Shown: positions 18,048 through 27,259, numbered from the stretch's first letter. The stretch: DNA of 64,000 bases from Mesorhizobium sp. B2-4-15 (GCF_006658505.1 NZ_VFUZ01000012.1:114221-178220), one strand, 5' to 3'. Made by a program: numbers and translations. Notes: generated by a model not told the origin, from the sequence alone.

Positions 18048-18220
18048 GCCGCCCCACATCGCCCTGCCGGCACCCCCTCCCCGCAGAGCGGGGAGAGGGG
18101 CGCTCTCACCGCCGGTTCGCCAATCCCAGCGTCGCAAGAAGGGGCCGGCGCTGCGGCCAGCCCCTTCTCCCCGTCACTATACGGGGAGAAATGCCCGGCA
18201 GGGCGATGAGGGGCGGCGCC
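18048..18220. repeat. Inverted repeat with GCCCTGCCGG / CCGGCAGGGC ends
   Basis: The ends CATCGCCCTGCCGG and CCGGCAGGGCGATG are inverse copies. Inside are two smaller hairpins (CTCCCCGCAGAGCGGGGAG and TTCTCCCC...GGGGAGAA). A shorter relative occurs at 34499. It lies just downstream of the RpiR gene and upstream of the sugar operon promoter, so it may end the regulator transcript. Confidence 0.7.
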
Positions 18221-18271
18221 GACTTCGGCAATTGGCGACCTCCGCCACAAGGGCTACAATCCAGAACCAGC

Positions 18272-19165
18272 TTACTTGCCGCGCCGCGCCACCACGCCAT
18301 GGACCAGCGCCATGCCGACCGCCAGCGAGGCGGCCAGCGAGCGGAAGCCGGCGAAGTCGGATTCCACCACCTCCAGCCAGCTGTCCGACAGCCGGGTCAG
18401 CGGGCTGAACGTGCTGTCGGTGATGGTGACGATGCGGGCCTTGCGCTCATGCGCCACGGCGACGAGGTCGGGCGTGATCGAATTGTAGGGGCTGAAGGAA
18501 ACCGCCAGCACGGCGTCGCGGCTGCCGATGCAGCCGACCTGGTCGAGCGCGGTCGAGCCGACATTGTCGACCAGCACGTTGCGCACGCCTTGCTGCGAGA
18601 GCGTCAGCGACAGATAAGCGGTGACCGGGAAGGCGCGCTTGGAACCGATGACATAGATCAGGTCGGCGGCGGCCAAAAGCGCCACCATCTTCTCGAAACT
18701 CTCGACGTCGAAGCCGCTTTCGATGCGGCCAAGCGAAGCCTGCGAGGCGCCGACCATGCCGTGCAGGAAACGCAGCTGCGCATTGGGCTCGGCCTCGCTG
18801 CGCTGTTCGCCTCGCCCTTCCGGCCACGAGCCCTTGACGTGCTCCTTGAACAGGCCCTGGAAATCGGAAAATCCGGCATAGCCGAAGATCTGCGCGAAGC
18901 GCACCAGCGTCGAGGGCTGCACGCCGGCCTGCGCCGCCACCTGCGCGATGGTGCCGAGCGCGACGTCGCTCGGATGCTGCCACAGGAAGATCGCCACCTG
19001 GCGCAGCCGCTTTGGGAAATGCACGGTGCCCGATGACAGCACCGCGCGCAGTTCCTCATAGGTTTGCGGCTGGATATAGCCCAATGCCGCCAGCGAGCGC
19101 CCGCGCTTGCGCGTCGCGGCCTCGTCGGCACTGGATCGACCGGATGATTTGCGCGCCCCGCTCAT
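18272..19165 (-). CDS. MurR/RpiR-family transcriptional regulator
   Basis: A 297-residue regulator. The N-terminal HTH_6 domain (about residues 30-110) contains FPKRLRQVAIFLWQHPSD and a helix-turn-helix around TIAQVAAQAGVQPSTLVRFAQIFGY. The C-terminal SIS domain (about 140-280) contains IYVIGSKRAFPV and LAVSFSPYNS, where sugar phosphates bind. It lies between the sugar operon and the divergent Gfo/Idh gene, so it is the obvious local regulator. Its own upstream region repeats the TTCCATATT found in the operon promoter, suggesting autoregulation. Confidence 0.92.
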   Translation of the reverse strand: MSGARKSSGRSSADEAATRKRGRSLAALGYIQPQTYEELRAVLSSGTVHFPKRLRQVAIFLWQHPSDVALGTIAQVAAQAGVQPSTLVRFAQIFGYAGFSDFQGLFKEHVKGSWPEGRGEQRSEAEPNAQLRFLHGMVGASQASLGRIESGFDVESFEKMVALLAAADLIYVIGSKRAFPVTAYLSLTLSQQGVRNVLVDNVGSTALDQVGCIGSRDAVLAVSFSPYNSITPDLVAVAHERKARIVTITDSTFSPLTRLSDSWLEVVESDFAGFRSLAASLAVGMALVHGVVARRGK

Positions 19166-19197
19166 GATTTCAGGCTAGCGCGATACGATCGTTTTAC

Positions 19198-19206
19198 AAT
19201 ATGGAA
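19198..19206 (-). promoter_or_regulatory. Second TTCCATATT box, upstream of the RpiR gene
   Basis: TTCCATATT on the minus strand is identical to the box overlapping the -10 of the operon promoter at 17977-17985. TTTCGA lies 17 bases upstream of CATATT as a poor -35. No full GGAA-N6-TTCC is present here; the flank is GGATTTCCAATTTCC. On the plus strand TACAAT (19195-19200) could serve the divergent Gfo/Idh gene. Confidence 0.4.
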
Positions 19207-19290
19207 ATTGGAAATCCTGTTCGAAAGTGGTAGCCGCGTTTTAGGGTCTCCCGCGTCGGCGGGATGGTCGGCCGGGAGGAGTTTTCAAAG

Positions 19291-20475
19291 ATGGTCTACG
19301 CAACATCGGACGGATCAACGCGCAAGCGCCTGAGGGTGGGCATGGTCGGCGGCGGCCGCAATGCTTTCATCGGCGCCGTGCATCGCCTCGCCATGCGGCT
19401 CGACGACCAGATCACACTGGTCGCCGGCGCGCTGTCGTCCGATCCGGAGAATGCCGCCGCCTCGGCCGCCGAGATCGGCATCGCGCCGGAGCGCAGCTAT
19501 GCCGATTACCACGCCATGGCGAAGGCCGAGGCCGTGCGGCCGGACGGCATCGAGGCGGTCGTCATCGTCACGCCCAATCATCTGCACGCGCCGATCGCGA
19601 CAGCCTTCCTCGAAGCCGGCATAGACATCATCTGCGACAAGCCGCTGTCGACCACGCTTGGCGACGCCGAGGCGCTGGTGGCGCTGACGCGGGCGCGAAA
19701 GCGCCGCTTCGTCGTCACCCTCAACAACACCGGCTACGCCATGGTGCGCCAGGCGCGCGAAATGGTGATGGCGGGCGAGCTCGGCCGCATCGTGTCCGTG
19801 CATGGCGCCTATATTCAGGACTGGCTGACCAGGCCGATCGACGCCGAGGGCCAGAAGCAGGCGGAATGGCGCACCGATCCGGCAAGGGCAGGGCAGTCGG
19901 CGGTGCTGGCCGATATCGGCGTCCATGCCTTCAACCTCGCGAGCTACATTTCGGGCTGCGAGGCCGAGACTGTGTCGGCTGACCTGTTCACCGCCGTGCC
20001 TGGACGGCGACTCGACGACAACGCGCATGTGCTGGTGCGCTGGACGGACGGGGCGCGCGGCACGATCCTGGCCAGCCAGACCTCGCCCGGCCACTACAAC
20101 GACCTCTGCGTACGCATCTATGGCGACAAGGCCGGTCTCGAATGGTCGGGTGGCCGGCCGGAGGAATTGCGCTTCTCCCGATATGGCGAGGAAACCCGCA
20201 CGCTGGTGCGCGGCGGCCATGGCTCGACCGAGGAAAGCCGGCGCGTCTCGCGCATGCCGGCGGCGCACCCCGAGGGCTATATCGAGGCCTTCGCCAATTT
20301 CTACCGCGACGCCGCCGACATCATCCGCGCGCATCGGTCGGGCGGCGTGGTCGATCCGGCGCGCGCGGCGCAGGTTCCCGATGTCGTCGATGGCGCGCGC
20401 GGCGTGAAGTTCGTCGCCGCGGCGGTGGAGTCGAACGCGGCGGGCGGGGCGTGGACGGCTGCGCGGTTTGGCTGA
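19291..20475 (+). CDS. Gfo/Idh/MocA-family oxidoreductase
   Basis: A 394-residue NAD(P)-dependent dehydrogenase. GGGAGGAG nine bases before the ATG at 19291 fixes the start; an earlier in-frame ATG at 19264 lacks such a site. The Rossmann motif VGMVGGGRNAFIG, TPNHLHA, CDKPLSTT (catalytic Lys in the EKP-like position) and DIGVHAFN (His in GxHxxD-like region) are seen. Relatives act on inositols, glucose and related polyols. It is divergent from the RpiR gene and probably belongs to the same pathway as the minus-strand operon. Confidence 0.9.
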   Translation: MVYATSDGSTRKRLRVGMVGGGRNAFIGAVHRLAMRLDDQITLVAGALSSDPENAAASAAEIGIAPERSYADYHAMAKAEAVRPDGIEAVVIVTPNHLHAPIATAFLEAGIDIICDKPLSTTLGDAEALVALTRARKRRFVVTLNNTGYAMVRQAREMVMAGELGRIVSVHGAYIQDWLTRPIDAEGQKQAEWRTDPARAGQSAVLADIGVHAFNLASYISGCEAETVSADLFTAVPGRRLDDNAHVLVRWTDGARGTILASQTSPGHYNDLCVRIYGDKAGLEWSGGRPEELRFSRYGEETRTLVRGGHGSTEESRRVSRMPAAHPEGYIEAFANFYRDAADIIRAHRSGGVVDPARAAQVPDVVDGARGVKFVAAAVESNAAGGAWTAARFG

Positions 20476-20526
20476 GGCGCACGAAGCTTTCCGCGATAGA
20501 ACGCATGCCGGATTTCGAACAAGGTT

Positions 20527-20630
20527 GGAGCGGTTCAGCGTTTGGCGGAATCGTTGCCCCGCTCTAAGTCTTTGTTATTACGCAATTCCGGACGGAAAAC
20601 CGCTACGCACTTTTCCTGGATTGCTCTAGC
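20527..20630. repeat. Rhizobial dispersed intergenic element
   Basis: The segment contains GCAATTCCGGACGGAAAACC and CTTTTCCTGGATTGCTCTAG, nearly inverse copies around the centre, preceded by GGAGCGGTTCAGCGTTTGG. I recall this sequence type as extremely common downstream of genes in Mesorhizobium and other Rhizobiales. A shorter relative is at 52523. It separates the convergent Gfo/Idh and GGDEF-EAL genes. Confidence 0.65.
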
Positions 20631-23280
20631 TTGCCACGGGCAACCGTCGAGATCGAGCGAAGCTTCTCAGCCGGTCGGAATCCATTGCGTGCCCGAATGC
20701 GTAGCCTTGCAATATGTCGCAGCCAAGCCCTTTGAGCACACGTGCGTGCTTCATCGTCTCGACGCCTTCGGCTATGATCTCGATACCCAGGGATTTGCCG
20801 ATTTCGATGATCGACGAGACGACCTGCCGTTGCTGGGGTGAGTTCACGATAGGATCCACCAACTGACGATCTATCTTGAGGCGGCGAGGCTGCAATTTGA
20901 GCAGGCTGACAATAGAGGCATAACCGGTGCCGAAATCGTCGATTTCGATGTCGATGCCGAGTTGCTTGATCTGCTCGACGTTCCATGTGACCAGATCGTC
21001 GTTGTTGTCGAGGAAGATCGACTCGACGAGTTCAAAGGAAAAAGTCCCCTTTCTGATGTTGAGGTCACGCAAGCTCTTCAGGAGTTCCTCGTCTTGAAGG
21101 CGCCGTGCCGAAACGTTGACCGACACGCGCGGAATACCGATCTTGTCGGCGGACCACGCTTCGAAATCCAAAAGCGATTGCTGGAGGACTTTCCGGTCTA
21201 TCACCGACACGACGTTCAGTTCTTCGGCGGTCTTCAGGAAAGCGTCAGGCGTCAGAATCCCCTTCTCTGGATGCCTCCACCGCGCCAGCGCTTCAACGCC
21301 GACGATCTCCAGCGTCTTTGCATCAAATTGAGGCTGGTAGAATACGATGAATTCGTCTCGCTCGAGACCGGCTAGAATCTCGTCGGCAACTCTCTTCGTG
21401 TTGATGATTTCGCTTTGCAGTTCTCCACTGAAGAATTCATAGCGGTTGCGGCCCCGCCTCTTTGCCCGGTAGAGGGCAATATCGGCATTCACCAGCGACT
21501 GCCTGGCATCGGTGTCTCTATCATTGTCGATCGCAATTCCGACGCTGACGCCAAACCGACATTGATGGCCATGGTAATAAACAGGTCTGCGCATCTGCTC
21601 AATGATGTTGTCAGCGAGCGCCGCGGCCTGGCTGACATTGCCGTACACCGTACAGAGCACGATGAATTCGTCTCCTCCAATCCGAGCGACAAAACCGCGG
21701 TCGCCGACATTGGACTTGAGGATGGATGACGCGTGCACCAGCATTGCGTCGCCGGCCGCATGACCAAGCGTATCGTTGATGTGCTTGAAGCGATCCAGAT
21801 CGATGTGAAGCAGCGCCGCGCAGCCGCCGTTGAGTCTGGCCTTTGCCGCATAATCTTCCAGCACCTGGTCCAGATAACGCCGATTGGGCAAATCCGTCAG
21901 CGAATCGTGCAGGGCGATGTGTTCTATGCGCGCCTTGGCAGATTCGAGTTCCGTATTTTTCGACTCGGTCAGCTGTTTTGCGCGAACCAGATCGGTGTTC
22001 AGCAGGACGTCTGCAGTCACGTCCCACTCCGCGCCGACCATTCGAGGCGAATTGTTTGCGATCTGGTAGAAGATAGCCGTGGACCGGACGTGACGAATTT
22101 CACCGTTCGGCCGAACAATCCGGTATTCCGACGAATATGTGTTTCGCCCGGCCACTGCCTTGTCGAAATCCGCAAGCGCGCCAGGCAGATCGGCAGGATG
22201 AATGGCCCCGGCCCAGTCCGGATATCCGCGCGGCTCGCCATCGGACTCTCTGCCGTAGATCTCGTTGACGCGATCGTCCCACGTCAGATGGTTGGTTTCG
22301 AGGTCGTGCTCCCACACTCCGATGGCCGACGCCTCCAGAGCAAGCTCCAGCCGTCGCGACAGCCGATGCAACTCCCAGTAGTTTTGCTGCCTCTCGTCGA
22401 TCAGGCGGCCTGCCGCCAGGAAGGGGATCAAGATCAGTGCGGCCGCTGCCGCCATGATCGCCCTCAGCAGCCATGCGTTGGCGGGAGTGGCGGGCCAACC
22501 GTTCTTGGGAATGGCGGCGATCTGCCAGGAGCCCGACGGGAGCAGAACGTCGGCCGTCACCGGATTGTTCTTGACGACTCGCTGGTCACCGAAGAACTGG
22601 ACTCCCTTCGCGCCAAGGGCATCACTGCCGATCAGCGCCACGTCAATCCCGAGATTCTTGTCGAGGAGACCCGTCGCCTGGTAAAGGCGCTGCATGTCGA
22701 CGACCGCGGAAACAATGCCCCAGAACCGGTCGGTGTTGCCCGCGCTTTTTACGAATACCGGGAATCGACCGATGAAGGCCTGTCCTCCCTGCGCCAGATC
22801 GACCGGGCCAGCGAGAACGAGCTTGCGCTCGTCGCGCGCTCGCAGGGCAGCCGCGCGCTGCTGGTCGTTCTTGCGGTAATCGAGACCGATGGCCTTCTCG
22901 TTGCCGGCCATCGGGTACATCAAGGAAATGACCAGGTCGGGCGCGCCGGCAATATTGCGAAGTTGGGACTCTTCGCTGAACAGGCGGCTGGCAAGTTCCG
23001 TGAAGCGTTGCTCTCCCATGTATGGTTCGGTCGTGACCGCGGCGACCAGACCTCGAACCAGCTGAAGATTGCCGTTGATGTTTCCTTCGAGCTTGGCGCG
23101 AATGACGTTGACCTTGGCCAGCACATCCGCGCGGGCGGCCTGGTCCGAAACGATCTTGTTCTGATGGTCCGCGAACGCCGCGCAAACGGCAATAACCACA
23201 ATCGCAATCCCCACCGGGATCCTTGCCGGTGAGAAGACGGCCCCCCTTGCGCGGCCGAGGATTTTGGCGAAACGAGCCAA
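20626..23280 (-). CDS. CHASE-PAS-GGDEF-EAL cyclic-di-GMP protein
   Basis: An 884-residue inner-membrane signalling protein. A membrane helix at about 20-37 and another at about 265-285 enclose a periplasmic CHASE sensor (about 45-250; FRMYPMAGNEKAIGLDYR-like block reads SLMYPMAGNEKAIGLDYR). A PAS domain follows (about 310-430), then GGDEF with an intact GGDEF at 535-539, and EAL with EAL at 663-665 and DDFGTGYAS further on. Both catalytic motifs look complete, so it may make and degrade cyclic-di-GMP. The ligand sensed by CHASE is unknown. It is convergent with the Gfo/Idh gene. Confidence 0.93.
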   Translation of the reverse strand: MARFAKILGRARGAVFSPARIPVGIAIVVIAVCAAFADHQNKIVSDQAARADVLAKVNVIRAKLEGNINGNLQLVRGLVAAVTTEPYMGEQRFTELASRLFSEESQLRNIAGAPDLVISLMYPMAGNEKAIGLDYRKNDQQRAAALRARDERKLVLAGPVDLAQGGQAFIGRFPVFVKSAGNTDRFWGIVSAVVDMQRLYQATGLLDKNLGIDVALIGSDALGAKGVQFFGDQRVVKNNPVTADVLLPSGSWQIAAIPKNGWPATPANAWLLRAIMAAAAALILIPFLAAGRLIDERQQNYWELHRLSRRLELALEASAIGVWEHDLETNHLTWDDRVNEIYGRESDGEPRGYPDWAGAIHPADLPGALADFDKAVAGRNTYSSEYRIVRPNGEIRHVRSTAIFYQIANNSPRMVGAEWDVTADVLLNTDLVRAKQLTESKNTELESAKARIEHIALHDSLTDLPNRRYLDQVLEDYAAKARLNGGCAALLHIDLDRFKHINDTLGHAAGDAMLVHASSILKSNVGDRGFVARIGGDEFIVLCTVYGNVSQAAALADNIIEQMRRPVYYHGHQCRFGVSVGIAIDNDRDTDARQSLVNADIALYRAKRRGRNRYEFFSGELQSEIINTKRVADEILAGLERDEFIVFYQPQFDAKTLEIVGVEALARWRHPEKGILTPDAFLKTAEELNVVSVIDRKVLQQSLLDFEAWSADKIGIPRVSVNVSARRLQDEELLKSLRDLNIRKGTFSFELVESIFLDNNDDLVTWNVEQIKQLGIDIEIDDFGTGYASIVSLLKLQPRRLKIDRQLVDPIVNSPQQRQVVSSIIEIGKSLGIEIIAEGVETMKHARVLKGLGCDILQGYAFGHAMDSDRLRSFARSRRLPVAS

Positions 23281-23399
23281 TAGGGCGAGGTTCCCTTGTG
23301 CTTGTCAGGCTCTCTGGGTGAGCCTTATCAAGGGAATATTAGTTCGCAATAACTTAATTTTGGCCTTCACAGTCTTTAAAATTTTTTTTGCGCCTTCGG

Positions 23400-23427
23400 G
23401 TGCTGGCGCGGGCAATCGCACCAGCAC
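23400..23427. other. Hairpin between methyltransferase and GGDEF-EAL genes
   Basis: GTGCTGGCGCG and CGCACCAGCAC pair with one mismatch around a six-base loop. A run of eight T lies on the left side (plus strand), so in the minus direction of the flanking genes the hairpin is followed by A, not U. It is therefore not a standard intrinsic terminator for the methyltransferase transcript. Confidence 0.4.
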
Positions 23428-23440
23428 TCGCCACATAACG

Positions 23441-24301
23441 TTAGTGGCTATCGACTTTTTTCTGGACGATCCGATACGTCCCGACGCCGCGCTTGGTTGC
23501 TCCAATTGAATAAGCCATTGGAATCTTTGGAGCTTTTTCGGGCAGGCGGTACATATCCCTGCCGGCCCTCACCGCGAATGAAAAATGCTTCCAGGAAACC
23601 GTGTCATGCTCGTTGAGAAAATCGAGCGTCAGCCCCGCTGCGATCAGCGCGTTCACCACGTCGCTGATCGGATGGATCCACTCATAGTATCGAGGGTGCT
23701 TCAGTGTTCGTTCGTCGCCGGTATAGGTCTGATTCTCGTTCCAGGCGAGCGGTCGCGCCACCGGCGTTCGCCAGTCGTCCTTCAATTCGAGGGCGGCAGC
23801 CTTGCGGTTGCACTGGAACATCAAGGGATGGCCCTCGGCCATGTACAGCCGGCCGCCAGGCCGCATAAGATCGGCGACCACCCGCGCCCAACGAAAGACA
23901 TCGTCAAGCCAGTTCACCGACCCCCAGGTGACGTAGACCACGTCATAGGTCTGGTCGAGCGCTTCGACCGCCTCGTATAGCGGCGCCTCCACGAAGCGAA
24001 CGTCACTGCCTGCCTTGGAGGCGAAATCCCTCGCCGCGGCGATCGCTCTCGGTGAAAAGTCCAGGCCGGTCACGCTGCCCGCGCCGAGATTCCTCAGGCT
24101 GATCGTGTCGAGCCCGATGTGACATTGCAGATGGACGATGTCCTTGCCGAAAATGTCTCCGACCTCGCGCGTTTCCAGCTCATAGAGATTGGATCCACCA
24201 GCCAGCACATTCTCAATGCGGTAGCTGCCCGTTCTGTCGGTCGCGTGCAGTTCGGCCCGATCGTCCCAATTCAGGAGGTTCGCGTCCAAAAACGGTTCCA
24301 A
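23441..24301 (-). CDS. Class I SAM-dependent methyltransferase
   Basis: A 286-residue cytosolic methyltransferase. Motif I is HLQCHIGLDTISLRNLGA (a Gly-poor variant), motif II VTGLDFSPRAIAAAR, and VVYVTWGSVNWLDD corresponds to motif IV. GGRLYMAEGHPL follows as motif V/VI. The substrate cannot be told; relatives are annotated only as class I methyltransferases. It stands between the cyclic-di-GMP protein and a LacI relic, with no operon partners. Confidence 0.85.
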   Translation of the reverse strand: MEPFLDANLLNWDDRAELHATDRTGSYRIENVLAGGSNLYELETREVGDIFGKDIVHLQCHIGLDTISLRNLGAGSVTGLDFSPRAIAAARDFASKAGSDVRFVEAPLYEAVEALDQTYDVVYVTWGSVNWLDDVFRWARVVADLMRPGGRLYMAEGHPLMFQCNRKAAALELKDDWRTPVARPLAWNENQTYTGDERTLKHPRYYEWIHPISDVVNALIAAGLTLDFLNEHDTVSWKHFSFAVRAGRDMYRLPEKAPKIPMAYSIGATKRGVGTYRIVQKKVDSH

Positions 24302-24429
24302 AGTGCCCCCGATCTCAGCCGTCGCAAGGTTAACAGCTGGTTAATAGACATTGCAGTGAGCAGACACGCGCGTCAATCCCGGAAGTCGCCGTGGCGGCGC
24401 CCATTCCCCGAAATCGAGACGATCACGCT

Positions 24430-24724
24430 GCTCGACCGCACCAGCTTCTCCGCCATGTGCTGCATGAGCGACATGCTGGCGATGGGGGCCACCGTCGCGC
24501 TGCGGGAGCGGGGCTTGAGCGTTCCCGACGACTGCGCGGTGATGGGCTTCGACAACATCTACATCGCGCCGCTGCTGGTGCGGCCGCTGTCGACCATCGA
24601 ACGGCGCATTTCCGAGGCCGGCTCCCTGGCGATCGGCGCGCTGATCGATTTTCTGAATGATCCCAAGCAGCCGCGCCGGATGGTGCTGATGGAACCGACG
24701 GTGATCCTGCGCGAAACGACGTGA
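24430..24724 (+). pseudogene. C-terminal relic of a LacI-family regulator
   Basis: About 95 residues in one frame match the end of the LacI/GalR effector-binding domain: CCMSDMLAMGATVALRERG, then VPDDCAVMGFDNIYIAPLL, then RPLSTIERRISEAGSLAIG and VILRETT before the stop. The DNA-binding domain and the first two thirds of the protein are absent; upstream sequence runs straight into the 5' region of the divergent methyltransferase gene. No start or ribosome site serves it. It is best read as the stump left by a deletion. Confidence 0.8.
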
Positions 24725-24747
24725 CGAGCCAGGGAACTGGCTGGCGA

Positions 24748-25218
24748 TCACGCGGCATCCAGCCGCGCTGACAAATCCGTCAGCATCGGCCGCTGCCCGG
24801 CAAGGATCTTGACCTCGGCCTCGGGCAGGCTGAACCACCCCGCTCTGTCGACCTCAGGAAATTCTTTCATCGACCCGGACCTCGGCGGCCATTCCATCGT
24901 GAAGATGTTGCTCTTGATCGTGGCAACGTCGATCCCGGTTCTGGCCTCGGCGGACCAGGCCACAACGATCTTGCCACCCGGCTGCCTGTAGTCGCCGAGA
25001 CGCTCGAACGGGCCTTCCACTCTCAGGCCGAGCTCTTCCTCGGTTTCGCGTTGCGCTGCCGCGAGCTCATCCTCGTCTTCGCCGATGAGGCCCTTCGGGA
25101 TCGACCAGGCGCCATCGTCCTTCTTCGCCCAGAACGGTCCGCCGGGATGAACCAGAAGCACCCTGATATCGCCATCGCTTCGATGATAGATCAGCAATCC
25201 CGCACTGCGTTTTGCCAT
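24748..25218 (-). CDS. NUDIX hydrolase
   Basis: A 156-residue protein with a complete Nudix box: GLIGEDEDELAAAQRETEEE followed by LG, with Arg and paired Glu residues in place. The upstream part, SAGLLIYHRSDGDIRVLLVH then PGGPFWAKKDDGAWSIPKG, matches the diadenosine-polyphosphate/NTP pyrophosphohydrolase type. The ATG at 25218 matches where homologues begin; a GTG at 25299 would add 27 residues of unlikely sequence. It likely cleans up nucleotide derivatives. It is isolated, tail-to-tail with the LacI relic. Confidence 0.88.
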   Translation of the reverse strand: MAKRSAGLLIYHRSDGDIRVLLVHPGGPFWAKKDDGAWSIPKGLIGEDEDELAAAQRETEEELGLRVEGPFERLGDYRQPGGKIVVAWSAEARTGIDVATIKSNIFTMEWPPRSGSMKEFPEVDRAGWFSLPEAEVKILAGQRPMLTDLSARLDAA

Positions 25219-25409
25219 TTTTGCATGTCCGTTTGTGGCGCCGGTGCGACTTCGGCCCTCATCTGATTCGTCCGGGATGATGGGTGCCGATCCTTGCACC
25301 AGGGAATTGCGACGCTATTTCAGATGCATGCATTGCACCTCATACGCGAGTTCGGCAATCTGATGGCATCGTTTTCTGGGGCGGCGTCGAAAGTCAGCGG
25401 GGCGTCCAA

Positions 25410-25943
25410 ATGCAACTGGGTCTGATCGGCTATTACAGCGACTTCGTGGTCTATCCCCTGGTCATCGCGATATTGGGGGTGGCAGGGCTGATCGAGGCCG
25501 GAGAAGAGAGCGCGCCGGACTGGATCGGCGCGGTGCTGGTCTGCCTCGGCCTGTGGACGCTGATCGAATACGTCCTGCACCGCTTCGTCCTTCACCACAT
25601 TCCCTGGATCAGGGATCTGCACGACCGCCATCATGTCGAGGAGCGCAGCTCGGTGGGTACGCCGACCTGGCTCAGCCTGGGCGTCCATGCGCTGGTCGCG
25701 TTCCTGCCTGTCTGGATGGTTTCCGGCTTCGCGGCCGCGAGCGCGGTGAGCTGCGGGCTGATGCTGGGCTATCTCTGGTACATCAGCGTCCACCACATGA
25801 TCCATCACTGGCACCCCAGCCATCCGAGCTACCTTTACACGCTCAAGCGCCGCCACGCGGTGCACCACCATGTCGACGACACCGCCAATTTCGGCGTGAC
25901 GTCGATATTCTGGGACCGGATTTTCGGCACGGCGCGGCTCTGA
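25410..25943 (+). CDS. Fatty-acid-hydroxylase/sterol-desaturase superfamily membrane protein
   Basis: A 177-residue inner-membrane protein with four or five hydrophobic segments. The diiron histidine boxes are clear: HRFVLHHIP and HDRHHVEE in the first half, HHMIHHWHPSH and HAVHHHVDD in the second. They match the fatty acid hydroxylase superfamily, which hydroxylates or desaturates lipids or carotenoids. The ATG at 25410 has only a weak upstream purine tract; a GTG at 25284 would extend it by 42 residues without membrane character. Substrate unknown. Confidence 0.8.
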   Translation: MQLGLIGYYSDFVVYPLVIAILGVAGLIEAGEESAPDWIGAVLVCLGLWTLIEYVLHRFVLHHIPWIRDLHDRHHVEERSSVGTPTWLSLGVHALVAFLPVWMVSGFAAASAVSCGLMLGYLWYISVHHMIHHWHPSHPSYLYTLKRRHAVHHHVDDTANFGVTSIFWDRIFGTARL

Positions 25944-26328
25944 ACTGTTTGGAATTCGGCTCTGGCCAGCCATGGCGGCGCGAACTTCGAACAGCTGCTG
26001 AAGCAGGGCCTCGGGTGATGGCGCACATGCCTACGATCGCGGAACTTGCATGGCGGCGCAGGCTTGGTGATCCGGGCCTACAGATCGACCGCCCCCTCGG
26101 TGCCGGCGCGAACCATTGCGCGGCAATCAGCAAGGCTGTCCGAATATCGCTTCCCCCACATCCCCTCCCGGTCAAAAAAGTATCATCCGCTGCCCTGAAT
26201 CGTGGTGGCGCCTGCTCAAACGAGCCGGTACCGTGGTTTCGAAATGCAGAGCCGAAACCAATTCGGCCGGTTTAGGGAATTGGGGCCGAATGCGGCAATG
26301 ATCCGTGCCGGCCCGGGAGGAAACGGAC
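25944..26328. other. Gap of 385 bases without a recognised gene
   Basis: One short plus-strand frame ends ASHGGANFEQLLKQGLG at about 26020, which looks like a protein C-terminus but has no upstream body that I can place. The rest shows no motif. The final 100 bases should hold the promoter of the AraC-type gene, and GGGAGG at 26316-26321 is its ribosome site. Confidence 0.35.
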
Positions 26329-27213
26329 ATGGAACCGGACCTGGAAGTTGTCCAGATCAGACGCGGTGAGTCTTTCAAAGCGTGGTCGCACGGCTATCCC
26401 TTCCACACTGTGCGCTGGCATTTCCATCCCGAATACGAGCTTCATCAGGTGATCTTCACCAGCGGCCGGTATTTCGTGGGAGACTTCATCGGCGAGTTCG
26501 AGCCGGGCAATCTGGTGCTGACCGGACCCAACCTGCCGCACAATTGGGTCAGCGACATTCCGCGCGACAGTTCCATTCCACTGCGCGGTCGCATCATCCA
26601 GTTCTCGGAGAGTTTCATCGGCGACGCCATGCATGTTCTGCCGGAGCTCGCGGGGCTGGGCCCGCTGCTCGAGGCATCGCGGCGCGGCGTGCTGTTTTCC
26701 GCCCGCACCAACAAGGAGCTGGCGCCGCTGATGGAAGAGATGATGCAGGCGCAGGGCGTGCGCCGCATCGAGCTGTTCATGATGATCGCGGGCCTGCTCA
26801 GCCGCGCCCAGGAAATCCGGCTGCTGGCCAGCGCCAGCTACCGGCCCGACCCCTCCGGCTACATGACAGCCGGCATGAACAAAGCACTCGCCTATATCAG
26901 GGAAAATCTGACGCAGCTGTTCGATGAGGCCGACCTTGCGGCCATCGCCGGGCAATCGACCGGAGCGTTTTCGCGTTCGTTTCGCCGCCACACCGGCATG
27001 TCGCTGGTGCAGTATGTCAAGCGGCTGCGCATCAATCTTGCCTGCCAGATACTCATGAGCGACGAGCAGGCTTCGATCACCGACATCTGCTACGAGGTGG
27101 GCTTCAACAACCTGTCCAATTTCAACCGGCAATTCCTGGCGGAGAAGGGCATGCCGCCCTCGCGTTTCAGACGCCTGCTGGCCGACAATATCAACGCGGG
27201 AAAAGCCGCTTAA
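26329..27213 (+). CDS. AraC-family transcriptional regulator
   Basis: A 294-residue regulator. The start follows CGGGAGGAAACGGAC. The N-terminal half is a cupin-like sensor (HTVRWHFHPEYELHQVIFTSG, GNLVLTGPNLPHNW). The C-terminal half has two helix-turn-helix motifs: LAAIAGQSTGAFSRSFRRHTG and ITDICYEVGFNNLSNFNRQF, ending PPSRFRR, as in AraC/XylS proteins. It lies 240 bases upstream of, and in the same direction as, the pentitol-type transport operon, so it probably activates it in response to the sugar alcohol. Confidence 0.92.
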   Translation: MEPDLEVVQIRRGESFKAWSHGYPFHTVRWHFHPEYELHQVIFTSGRYFVGDFIGEFEPGNLVLTGPNLPHNWVSDIPRDSSIPLRGRIIQFSESFIGDAMHVLPELAGLGPLLEASRRGVLFSARTNKELAPLMEEMMQAQGVRRIELFMMIAGLLSRAQEIRLLASASYRPDPSGYMTAGMNKALAYIRENLTQLFDEADLAAIAGQSTGAFSRSFRRHTGMSLVQYVKRLRINLACQILMSDEQASITDICYEVGFNNLSNFNRQFLAEKGMPPSRFRRLLADNINAGKAA

Positions 27214-27259
27214 CGGGAGGAGCCAAGGGAGGAGATAGAAGTTTTCGACATGAGGACGT

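Noticed and set aside
23400..23427. Hairpin considered as an intrinsic terminator of the methyltransferase gene
   Set aside because: The T-run lies on the wrong side for minus-strand transcription, so it was recorded only as a hairpin.
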